Shown here: positions 1 to 10,636 of the stretch, piece by piece
Layout: every line of letters starts with the position of its first letter
Position numbering within the stretch: the stretch's first letter is position 1
From: Caenorhabditis remanei
Taxonomy: Eukaryota > Nematoda > Chromadorea > Rhabditida > Rhabditidae
Assembly (NCBI RefSeq): GCF_010183535.1
Contig: NC_071332.1
Span: forward strand, 62,001 to 126,000
Length of the DNA: 64,000 nucleotides
Direction of reading: 5' to 3'
The notes under the pieces: model-generated
Told to the model about the DNA's origin: nothing
Database searches by the model: none
The model's input: the letters and a program-made list of their open reading frames with translations, nothing else
Program-made: the position numbers and the translations under genes

Positions 1-3000
1 ATTTCAAGTCATTTGACCCAGGAATCTCTCTGATCGCAGTGATTGAAGTTTCTGAGTTAGCGTGACTATAGAGGCCAAAACTAAAAATTTCCCATACCTT
101 TTTTCTAGAAGAGCTATCGACAAACGCTAACTTGCATCTGAACAAGCGTGTTTTTTTTAGTATTTGTGCAAAATTTCAAGTCATTTGACCCAGGAATCTC
201 TCTGATCGCAGTGATTGAAGTTTCTGAGTTAGCGTGACTATAGAGGCCAAAACTAAAAATTTCCCATACCTTTTTTCTAGAAGAGCTATCGACAAACGCT
301 ACGTTGCATCTGAACAAGCGTGTTTTGTTTAGTATTTGTGCGAAGTTTCAAGTCATTTGACCCAGAAATCTCTCTGATCGCAGTGATTGAAGTTTCAGAC
401 TAATTGGTAGAGGCCAAAACTGGGCATTTCCCAGAACTTTTTTTCTAGAAGAGCTATCGACAAACGCTGACTTGCATCTGAACAAGCGTGTTTTTTTTAG
501 TATTTGTGCAAAATTTCAAGTCATTTGACCCAGGAATCTCTCTGATCGCAGTGATTGAAGTTTCTGAGTTAGCGTGACTATAGAGGCCAAAACTAAAAAT
601 TTCCCATACCTTTTTTCTAGAAGAGCTATCGACAAACGCTAACTTGCATCTGAACAAGCGTGTTTTGTTTAGTATTTGTGCGAAGTTTCAAGTCATTTGA
701 CCCAGGAATCTCTCTGATCGCAGTGATTGAAGTTTCTGAGTTAGCGTGACTATAGAGGCCAAAACTGGGCATTTCCCAGAACTTTTTTTCTAGAAGAGCT
801 ATCGACAAACGCTAACTTGCATCTGAAGAAGCGTGTTTTGTTTAGTATTTGTGCAAAATTTCAAGTCATTTGACCCAGGAATCTCTCTGATCGCAGTGAT
901 TGAAGTTTCTGAGCTAGCGTGACTATAGAGGCCAAAACTAAAAATTTCCCATACCTTTTTTCTAGAAGAGCTATCGACAAACGCTAACTTGCATCTGAAC
1001 AAGCGTGTTTTGTTTAGTATTTGTGCGAAGTTTCAAGTCATTTGACCCAGGAATCTCTCTGATCGCAGTGATTGAAGTTTCTGAGTTAGCGTGACTATAG
1101 AGGCCAAAACTAAAAATTTCCCATACCTTTTTTCTAGAAGAGCTATCGACAAACGCTAACTTGCATCTGAACAAGCGTGTTTTGTTTAGTATTTTTGCTA
1201 AGTGTCAAGTCATTTGACCCAAGAATCTCTCTGATCGCAGTGATTGAAGTTTCTGAGTTAGCGTGACTATAGAGGCCAAAACTAAAAATTTCCCATAACT
1301 TTTTTTCTAGGAGAGCTATCGACAAACGCTACGTTGCATCTGAACAAGCGTGTTTTGTTTAGTATTTGTGCGAAGTTTCAAGTCATTTGACCCAGGAATC
1401 TCTCTGATCGCAGTGATTGAAGTTTCAGTTTAGTTGGTAGAGGCCAAAACTGGGCATTCCCCATAACTTTTTTGCTAGAAGAGCTATCGACAAACGCTAA
1501 CTTGCATCTGAACAAGCGTGTTTTGTTTAGTATTTGTGCAAAATTTCAAGTCATTTGACCCAGGAATCTCTCTGATCGCCGTGATTGAAGTTTCTGAGTT
1601 AGCGTGACTATAGAGGCCAAAACTAAAAATTTCCCATACCTTTTTTCTAGAAGAGCTATCGACAAACGCTAACTTGCATCTGAAGAAGCGTGTTTTGTTT
1701 AGTATTTGTGCAAAATTTCAAGTCATTTGACCCAGGAATCTCTCTGATCGCAGTGATTGAAGTTTCTGAGTTAGCGTGACTATAGAGGCCAAAACTAAAA
1801 ATTTCCCATACCTTTTTTCTAGAAGAGCTATCGACAAACGCTAACTTGCATCTGAAGAAGCGTGTTTTGTTTAGTATTTGTGCAAAATTTCAAGTCATTT
1901 GACCCAGGAATCTCTCTGATCGCAGTGATTGAAGTTTCTGAGTTAGCGTGACTATAGAGGCCAAAACTGGGCATTTCCCAGAACTTTTTTTCTAGAAGAG
2001 CTATCGACAAACGCTAACTTGCATCTGAACAAGCGTGTTTTGTTTAGTATTTGTGCGAAGTTTCAAGTCATTTGACCCAGGAATCTCTCTGATCGCAGTG
2101 ATTGAAGTTTCTGAGTTAGCGTGACTATAGAGGCCAAAACTGGGCATTTCCCAGAACTTTTTTTCTAGAAGAGCTATCGACAAACGCTAACTTGCATCTG
2201 AACAAGCGTGTTTTGTTTAGTATTTTTGCTAAGTGTCAAGTCATTTGACCCAAGAATCTCTCTGATCGCAGTGATTGAAGTTTCTGAGTTAGCGTGACTA
2301 TAGAGGCCAAAACTAAAAATTTCCCATACCTTTTTTCTAGAAGAGCTATCGACAAACGCTAACTTGCATCTGAACAAGCGTGTTTTGTTTAGTATTTTTG
2401 CTAAGTGTCAAGTCATTTGACCCAAGAATCTCTCTGATCGCAGTGATTGAAGTTTCTGAGTTAGCGTGACTATAGAGGCCAAAACTGGGCATTTCCCAGA
2501 ACTTTTTTTTTAGAAGAACTATCGACAAACGCTAACTTGCATCTGAAGAAGCGTGTTTTGTTTAGTATTTGTGCAAAATTTCAAGTCATTTGACCCAGGA
2601 ATCTCTCTGATCGCAGTGATTGAAGTTTCTGAGTTAGCGTGACTATAGAGGCCAAAACTAAAAATTTCCCATACCTTTTTTCTAGAAGAGCTATCGACAA
2701 ACGCTAACTTGCATCTGAACAAGCGTGTTTTGTTTAGTATTTGTGCGAAGTTTCAAGTCATTTGACCCAGGAATCTCTCTGATCGCAGTGATTGAAGTTT
2801 CTGAGTTAGCGTGACTATAGAGGCCAAAACTAAAAGTTTCCCATACCTTTTTTCTAGAAGAGCTATCGACAAACGCTAACTTGCATCTGAACAAGCGTGT
2901 TTTGTTTAGTATTTTTGCTAAGTGTCAAGTCATTTGACCCAAGAATCTCTCTGATCGCAGTGATTGAAGTTTCTGAGTTAGCGTGACTATAGAGGCCAAA

Positions 3001-5480
3001 ACTGGGCATTTCCCAGAACTTTTTTTTTAGAAGAACTATCGACAAACGCTAACTTGCATCTGAAGAAGCGTGTTTTGTTTAGTATTTGTGCAAAATTTCA
3101 AGTCATTTGACCCAGGAATCTCTCTGATCGCAGTGATTGAAGTTTCTGAGTTAGCGTGACTATAGAGGCCAAAACTAAAAATTTCCCATACCTTTTTTCT
3201 AGAAGAGCTATCGACAAACGCTAACTTGCATCTGAACAAGCGTGTTTTGTTTAGTATTTGTGCGAAGTTTCAAGTCATTTGACCCAGGAATCTCTCTGAT
3301 CGCAGTGATTGAAGTTTCAGACTAATTGGTAGAGGCCAAAACTGGGCATTTCCCAGAACTTTTTTTCTAGAAGAGCTATCGACAAACGCTAACTTGCATC
3401 TGAACAAGCGTGTTTTGTTTAGTATTTGTGCGAAGTTTCAAGTCATTTGACCCAGGAATCTCTCTGATCGCAGTGATTGAAGTTTCTGAGTTAGCGTGAC
3501 TATAGAGGCCAAAACTGGGCATTTCCCAGAACTTTTTTTCTAGAAGAGCTATCGACAAACGCTAACTTGCATCTGAAGAAGCGTGTTTTGTTTAGTATTT
3601 GTGCAAAATTTCAAGTCATTTGACCCAGGAATCTCTCTGATCGCAGTGATTGAAGTTTCTGAGCTAGCGTGACTATAGAGGCCAAAACTAAAAATTTCCC
3701 ATACCTTTTTTCTAGAAGAGCTATCGACAAACGCTAACTTGCATCTGAACAAGCGTGTTTTGTTTAGTATTTGTGCGAAGTTTCAAGTCATTTGACCCAG
3801 GAATCTCTCTGATCGCAGTGATTGAAGTTTCTGAGTTAGCGTGACTATAGAGGCCAAAACTAAAAATTTCCCATACCTTTTTTCTAGAAGAGCTATCGAC
3901 AAACGCTAACTTGCATCTGAACAAGCGTGTTTTGTTTAGTATTTTTGCTAAGTGTCAAGTCATTTGACCCAAGAATCTCTCTGATCGCAGTGATTGAAGT
4001 TTCTGAGTTAGCGTGACTATAGAGGCCAAAACTAAAAATTTCCCATAACTTTTTTTCTAGAAGAGATATTGACAAACGCTAACTAGCATCTGAACAAGCG
4101 TGTTTTGTTTAGTATTTGTGCGAAGTTTCAAGTCATTTGACCCAGAAATCTCTCTGATCGCAGTGATTGAAGTTTCAGACTAATTGGAAGTGGCCAAAAC
4201 TGGGCATTTCCCAGAACTTTTTTTCTAGAAGAGCTATCGACAAACGCTAACTTGCATCTGAACAAGCGTGTTTTGTTTAGTATTTGTGCGAAGTTTCAAG
4301 TCATTTGACCCAGGAATCTCTCTGATCGCAGTGATTGAAGTTTCTGAGTTAGCGTGACTATAGAGGCCAAAACTGGGCATTTCCCAGAACTTTTTTTCTA
4401 GAAGAGCTATCGACAAACGCTAACTTGCATCTGAAGAAGCGTGTTTTGTTTAGTATTTGTGCAAAATTTCAAGTCATTTGACCCAGGAATCTCTCTGATC
4501 GCAGTGATTGAAGTTTCTGAGCTAGCGTGACTATAGAGGCCAAAACTAAAAATTTCCCATACCTTTTTTCTAGAAGAGCTATCGACAAACGCTAACTTGC
4601 ATCTGAACAAGCGTGTTTTGTTTAGTATTTGTGCGAAGTTTCAAGTCATTTGACCCAGGAATCTCTCTGATCGCAGTGATTGAAGTTTCTGAGTTAGCGT
4701 GACTATAGAGGCCAAAACTAAAAATTTCCCATACCTTTTTTCTAGAAGAGCTATCGACAAACGCTAACTTGCATCTGAACAAGCGTGTTTTGTTTAGTAT
4801 TTTTGCTAAGTGTCAAGTCATTTGACCCAAGAATCTCTCTGATCGCAGTGATTGAAGTTTCTGAGTTAGCGTGACTATAGAGGCCAAAACTAAAAATTTC
4901 CCATAACTTTTTTTCTAGAAGAGCTATCGACAAACGCTACGTTGCATCTGAACAAGCGTGTTTTGTTTAGTATTTGTGCGAAGTTTCAAGTCATTTGACC
5001 CAGGAATCTCTCTGATCGCAGTGATTGAAGTTTCAGTTTAGTTGGTAGAGGCCAAAACTGGGCATTCCCCATAACTTTTTTGCTAGAAGAGCTATCGACA
5101 AACGCTAACTTGCATCTGAACAAGCGTGTTTTGTTTAGTATTTGTGCAAAATTTCAAGTCATTTGACCCAGGAATCTCTCTGATCGCCGTGATTGAAGTT
5201 TCTGAGTTAGCGTGACTATAGAGGCCAAAACTAAAAATTTCCCATACCTTTTTTCTAGAAGAGCTATCGACAAACGCTAACTTGCATCTGAACAAGCGTG
5301 TTTTGTTTAGTATTTGTGCGAAGTTTCAAGTCATTTGACCCAGGAATCTCTCTGATCGCAGTGATTGAAGTTTCAGACTAATTGGTAGAGGCCAAAACTG
5401 GGCATTTCCCATAACTTTTTTTCTAGAAGAGCTATCAACAAACTCTAACTTGCATCTGAACAAGCGTGTTTTGTTTAGTA
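1..5480. repeat. Satellite array, ~172-bp monomer, ~32 copies
   Basis: A head-to-tail array begins before the window and fills the first 5.5 kb. Monomers are 172-173 bp. A shorter variant (about 168 bp) carries CAGACTAATTGG or CAGTTTAGTTGG in place of TGAGTTAGCGTGACTA. Two main sub-types differ in one stretch: AACTAAAAATTTCCCATACC versus AACTGGGCATTTCCCAGAAC. Sub-types recur in a fixed order, so there is higher-order structure: the 858-bp blocks 3376-4233 and 4234-5091 are near copies, and 626-1483 is another. A 517-bp spacing links 2346 and 2863. Every monomer gives a 60-67 codon open frame on the minus strand. Because 172 is not a multiple of three, these frames never join, and I read the array as non-coding. 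Confidence 0.95.
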
Positions 5481-5840
5481 TTCTGATAAAAAATGTATTG
5501 GCAGAAAAGTCCACTTGGACCAAATCTCAAAAATTGACGGAAATGTCCCTACAACTTTATTTTTGAACAAAATTTTTTTAAATTAGATCATTTTTATAGA
5601 GAAAAACGAGAGCTTTCGAATGGTGTTAAAATCTTCCCGATCCGTCCAAAACTGACTGAGTTCTGATAAAAAATGTATTGGCAGAAAAGTCCACTTGGAC
5701 CAAATCTCAAAAATTGACGGAAATGTCCCTACAACTTTATTTTTGAACAAAATTTTTTTAAATTAGATCATTTTTATAGAGAAAAACGAGAGCTTTCGAA
5801 TGGTATAAAAGTCTTTCCGATCCGTCCAAAACTGACTGAG
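5481..5840. repeat. Two tandem copies of a 180-bp unit
   Basis: Two almost identical 180-bp units start at 5481 and 5661, each beginning TTCTGATAAAAAATG and ending CCAAAACTGACTGAG. They differ by a few bases near 5624 and 5804. The unit is not the satellite monomer but has a similar length and abuts the array directly. Confidence 0.9.
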
Positions 5841-6467
5841 TTCTGAAACGTTTTAACAGAAAATTCCACTTACCTTTGTGCCACATTTCAGCCCCATTAA
5901 CATTAAATTCACTGACTAACGGCAATTCGACCAATAGTGTGCAATAGTGTGAAAAAGAGTGAAATGTGTAAAATCAAGCTAACTTTTTTTCTAAAAGAAG
6001 TATCAACAAACGGTAAAGTGCATCAGAATCAGCGTGTTTTGTTGTACTTTATGTTTCAGCCCCATTAACATTAAACTCAAAAACTGTGAAAAATTACCAT
6101 GCATATCCAACCGTGAGTACTTGTGACTTGAATAACTTGTTTCTTTATTTTTGTATTAGATATTGAGTTAACACATCTAGGAAAGTTTTCGAAAAACAAT
6201 TTATTTTAGAGAAATTGCGTGTATAACGGGAGCGAACAAGGCTGTCGTACGGCCAAAAAGAAATACGAAAATTTTCCATGACTGGGAACTGAGATATAAA
6301 ATCGCCCCACGGCCTTTTTTACAGCCTTGGGAACGAGGGGTGAAAAGGCTATAAAATGCTAATTCTGCTTGTTCATATCTGAATTCTGTCAGCACAAGAT
6401 TTGAACCAAATCGAAAATGCCAGAATGAGAACCGTCCGAGTGAGAGTTTTGAAAATAAGAGCTTCTC
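5841..6467. repeat. Decayed satellite edge
   Basis: About 5977-6042 is a diverged satellite monomer fragment: CTAACTTTTTTTCTA, then AACAAACGGTAAAGTGCATC, then CAGCGTGTTTTGTT. The phrase CAGCCCCATTAACATTAAA occurs twice about 168 bp apart (near 5889 and 6057), again a satellite-like period. I see no gene in 6060-6460. The minus-strand open frame around 6201-6395 has no recognisable content. Confidence 0.7.
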
Positions 6468-6840
6468 GACGTTAATGATAGATGACTGAAAACGCTAATC
6501 CCACACGTTTCCTAATGCTATCATGACAAGAGAACGTAACCCGTCTTGATCCGAAATCTATTTATTCCGTGTCGGTTTTTATGAACACTTTTTAAAGAAA
6601 ATCTGGAAAGTACGCAAATTTTGAGAGCCAGGATCTTGACGTTAATGATAGATGACTGAAAACGCTAATCCCACACGTTTCCTAATGCTATCATGACAAG
6701 AGAACGTAACCCGTCTTGATCCGAAATCTATTTATTCCGTGTCGGTTTTTATGAACACTTTTTAAAGAAAATCTGGAAAGTACGCAAATTTTGAGAGCCA
6801 GGATCTTGACGTTCATGATAGATGACTGAAAACGCTACCA
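6468..6840. repeat. Two-plus tandem copies of a 170-bp unit
   Basis: A unit beginning GACGTTAATGATAGATGACTG starts at about 6468, recurs essentially identically at about 6638, and begins again at about 6808 as GACGTTCATGATAGATGACT before diverging. The period is 170 bp. The sequence differs from the satellite and from the 180-bp unit next door. Confidence 0.9.
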
Positions 6841-7212
6841 CCACTTCGTTCATGTTGTCATGATATGGAAGCGTTACCTGGCATGATCCCGATATAATAG
6901 CCTAGAGGAGAGCATATGTTTTATCTTCCATGAAATGGTATCTTATCCTCCAGCCGCATAACAGAATATTCATTAAAAAACTTCTTTCTGCTATATACAA
7001 CTACCTCCAAATTTTTTTGTAGCAAATTGAATTCGTTATGTTTTGGTGCAGCGTGTGAAAACTCTTCGACGTCATATTTCCAGTTATTTTTCAAACGCAA
7101 ACAAGTAGTCACTTTATTCGACAGGAAAATAGGGAGAGAAGAGAATCACAATATTTTGGGTACGAATGAATAGCATTCAAAGGAGGCGTCGTGAGTGTGT
7201 ATTCACAGACGT

Positions 7213-10194
7213 CTACTTCTTTCTTCCGAACAAGATTCCCTTGAATTGACCGTTTGCAGTGCGTTCCTTCAGGCTACGAATCTTCTGGTCTATCGATCTC
7301 TGAAAAAATGACATTAGCAAGAGGCATGGAATTCTGGAAACACACTCGGCCGAAAACTGTTTCCGTAAAACACGTTTGCTTTACCTACCTTATCGGAGAG
7401 AATTGGAACGAAGAATCGTTGATCATGCATCTGTAATGGGGCAGCCGCCACTTCGGCGTCTTCCTCCCAATATTGGTTCTGTAAAAAATCTCGGAATATA
7501 AACAAAAAAGCCTATATTTTTCACTTCCATCTAATAGTAAGTGCTTTTTGTGTTGTTAAAGCAATGCCTGAGTTTTGAAATAATTGAGGGTTAGGGCTCC
7601 GGAAATTTGTGGTGCGTTGGTGACGTTAGTGGTATCATGGATAGAAGAATGATATCGGAATTTTCAGAGTGTGCTTACAATCAACTGTCTTCTCAGAGCT
7701 ATAACTTCTCGGAAAAACTCGTAGAAAAATGTTGTCAACTGCAAGAATGAAGAAAGAGACATGTTCTTCATGCCCATTCTAATTTTTCAAATATTAGATT
7801 CTCCCTATCTCGGTGACGGTCTCTCTAACTTTAGCATTTTTCATTTCCTTTTTGGTACATCCCTGTTTTTTTTTGCAAAAAACCTTTTTTTTTATCTCTC
7901 TCAAAATAAACGTTTCTTCTTTCGAAAAAGTTCAGTTCATACAAATTAGAATTAGATGACGGAAGATTTTTTTTCTATACATCATATTGTGTTTGTGTTC
8001 TGGAACTCCGATAAGATATAAAAATTTGATTTGAGTCTGAGCCAGTTAAAGTCAGATCACCGGCTAGAAAATATCAAAAATCAGAATAGTATTTTGTGTT
8101 TTTATTTTGTTTTGATTAGGAGGACTTACATTATTAAATAAAGCTAGGGATCACCACTAAAACCTCAAAGATCTCACTCATCTTACAGGAAAAGCATTGT
8201 CCCTGGAATTTGACTATAAACTACGCTTCTTTTCACGTCAGTTTTTTCACAACTAATAACTGTTTATTATTTTAAGGTTATAGAGAGTCTCGACATCCCA
8301 CGCTTTTGTCTCCTTCCACGTCATCTAATTTCCAGTCTATAAGTATACCTTTGTAGGTTTCCGAAGTGGCATGTTTCCAAGAAATATGTAGACCAATTAG
8401 TCATGTTTGGAATGGGGCTTCCTTACTAAAACTTTACTAAAAGAAGCCGCTCCCATTTCTCAAATGTATGTTTGAAATTCGTTTTCTTTTCCTTTTTCCG
8501 TGAGAACAAGAGCAAACACGTAGGGTTTCACAATATTTTTTTAGTTTGCCAGTTTCCCACAGATCTCACGCCAAAGATCTTTTGTCTCGAAGTTCCAGAA
8601 ATGTCTGAAACCCGTGGGTGTCAGTCGAAGCGGAAGTTTTGACTGGCGAGTCATTAAAAATAATTGAGATTTATATTTCAAAAAGTTTTCTTCTCCGAGA
8701 AGATGCAAACATCCGGGGGGACTCAACACACTTAGGATCTGTGGGGACCTAAATAGAAATGAAGCACCTGATTTCAGAGAAACAAAATCATGTGATTTGT
8801 GTAAGATCCAAAATTTTCCAGCTGTCACATTTTTATTTTTTTTTAGTCAGGAAGTAAGACTTAGTAAATGACGTGGATCCACTCTAGTTCCAAAAAATAT
8901 ATCCACACATCAAAAACTGGGAGGTTTTAAGGAAATATGGGATAAGCTGAAGTTATCGCTTTTTTAGGATTCGAAGAATTGGTGGTGGGATAAGCAGCAG
9001 ATCTTACAGTAAGACGTTTTCACTTGAAAACACCACCATGAAGATCAAAAGAAGAGCTTCATTTTTGTAGTTGACAATTTTTCGTACGGACACTCCCTAG
9101 AGGGTATGGTCATTTGTGCAATTTTTCACTGAAATCGGTTTTTTAAGTGCAGAAAGCTGTCGTCTTAAAATGACCATAACTCTTTACGGAGTGTCCGTAC
9201 AAAAAAGTTGTCAACTACAAAAATGGAGCTTCAGGTTCGATCAGAATGATACATTAAAAATTTACTTGGTGGGACCACCAGTTATACCAAGACACCCTCT
9301 CAAAGTTGGACATTTTCAACTGAAAAGTATCAAAGTTTTTGGTATTATGGCCATTAAGGCATTTTCAGAGCGTAGGCTACAGTAGTAGCAGCATTGATTG
9401 AGCTACTTCAAAAATAGATTTGTGCTCTTTCATCTTGATAATACCCACCTAATCAACCCAATATGGGGGATTATCCTCGAACTTTTAAAAATTCACACAT
9501 TTTCGAGAATTCACTATAATCCTCCTCCCCCGTTGACTTGCAGCTCAAGTGGAAATTTCGTAAATTCACCTGCCTCCACTGGAAATTCGAGGAGTGGCAG
9601 ATGGATTCTATGCGTAATTCGTTTGATTCATTTGAATTTTAGATTGGTGTGTCAGTGGCCGTAACAACAAAGAACAGAATGGAATTTCAGATGGAATAAG
9701 AAAGAATATAGCAAAAAATAAACTGATTTTCAATTCTGGACACCTTTTTGAATTATGAATGATGTTTCTCGAAAGGGTTTTTTGATGTCTTCGCATAATT
9801 GGATTCTCAGTGAATTGGAGGATAATTGTACTTCACGAATAGATCAATAACACCTCATGAGAGCACAAACTATGATTTTCGATAGAATTTTTTAAATTTT
9901 TAATGATGCAAACATGCTCTACCTCATGCTCCCAATTCTTGTAAAGTAATTTCAATAATTTTTTTCAATATTTCAACACAATAAATTTTTCGAAATAATT
10001 TTTCACAAATGACGAATTAATTCGAATTTTTGTGGCCCACCGAAAACAATGAAAAATTCATTTTTGTTTTGTGTGGAAGAGGGTTCCCGCCTGCTCACTA
10101 ATAAAACTCAAGAAAAGCACGAATTGGGTTACTGTACCTGAGCAAGAACGACGGCGAGAAGAGCGAAGAGAAACACGAAAAGTCGGCAATTCAT
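7213..10194 (-). CDS. Putative amidated neuropeptide precursor (77 aa)
   Basis: Three minus-strand exons join in phase 0: 10194-10138, 7478-7389 and 7299-7213. Exon 1 encodes exactly a signal peptide (MNCRLFVFLFALLAVVLAQ). Exon 2 is acidic and ends in SDK. Exon 3 opens with Arg, so the splice creates a dibasic Lys-Arg site. The last 28 residues end in GILFGRKK and a stop. Family logic: secretion, cleavage after Lys-Arg, then removal of Arg-Lys-Lys and amidation on Gly would release a peptide of about 23 residues starting SIDQKIRSLK and ending GILF-amide. That processing is inference. I do not recognise the peptide as a known FLP, NLP or PDF member. The first intron is 2.66 kb and could hide another exon. 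An alternative is a secreted amphipathic helical antimicrobial peptide. Confidence 0.65.
7479..10137 (-). other. Large first intron of the peptide gene
   Basis: Apart from the inverted-repeat element near 9060-9350 I find no supported feature. A 95-codon minus-strand frame at 8541-8828 shows no family resemblance and no fitting splice sites. Around 7722-7750 a copy of the dispersed GTTGTCAACTGCAAGAATG motif is present. Confidence 0.5.
9055..9350. mobile_element. Inverted-repeat (MITE-like) element, family 1
   Basis: Inverted arms: GTAGTTGACAATTTTTCGTA followed by CGGACACTCC on the left, and GGAGTGTCCGTACAAAAAAG followed by TTGTCAACTAC at about 9200-9225. The right flank (CACCCTCTCAAAGTTGGACA) recurs in the ceeh-2 intron element at 17020-17460, showing it is one dispersed family. 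No transposase frame is present. Confidence 0.7.
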
Positions 10195-10636
10195 TTTGAG
10201 ACCGAAGAGAGAAAAATCTGAAATTATTTAGAAATCAAAAATATTGGAACCTAGAAAGAATACGAAAAGAAATAACAAATCTACGACCTGGCTGCATTCA
10301 GGCTCAGCCGAGATCTCAACTGACGTTGTGGTGTCCGTGTGTGTGCATTCTCCGTCGTGCTCTCTTGGCTCCGCCCACAGCATTTCGACGCCGCCTACTT
10401 CTTGTCCGAAAGTGGCTTTAGCCTACAATCGTAGACTACGAAGTCGTTTTGAATGCTCGACCAACTAATAAACACCCCGTTTTCAGAAATGTTGGATGAT
10501 AAAATTTTATGTTCAAAAGAAAATGGGGGATAACAAAAACAAAAGGGTCCAACAGTCAACAACAACAAGATAGTTCAACATGTGAGAGTTACATTCATAA
10601 AACAAAAAGATCATTTCGGTGATGTATTCATGGAGA
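10195..10636. other. Intergenic: peptide gene promoter and nol-56 3' flank
   Basis: The peptide gene and nol-56 are both on the minus strand, so this 440-bp stretch is the 3' end region of nol-56 followed by the upstream region of the peptide gene. It contains GGCTCCGCCCAC at about 10369 and a GTGTCCGTGTGTGTGC tract. I see no RNA gene. Confidence 0.4.

Noticed and set aside
114..5523. More than twenty minus-strand open frames of 60-67 codons with near-identical products
   Set aside because: They are one per satellite monomer, the monomer is not a multiple of three, and sub-type changes include indels. Nothing suggests selection on the protein.
8541..8828. 95-codon minus-strand frame inside the peptide gene intron
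   Set aside because: No family features, and no in-phase splice sites that would join it to exons 1 and 2.
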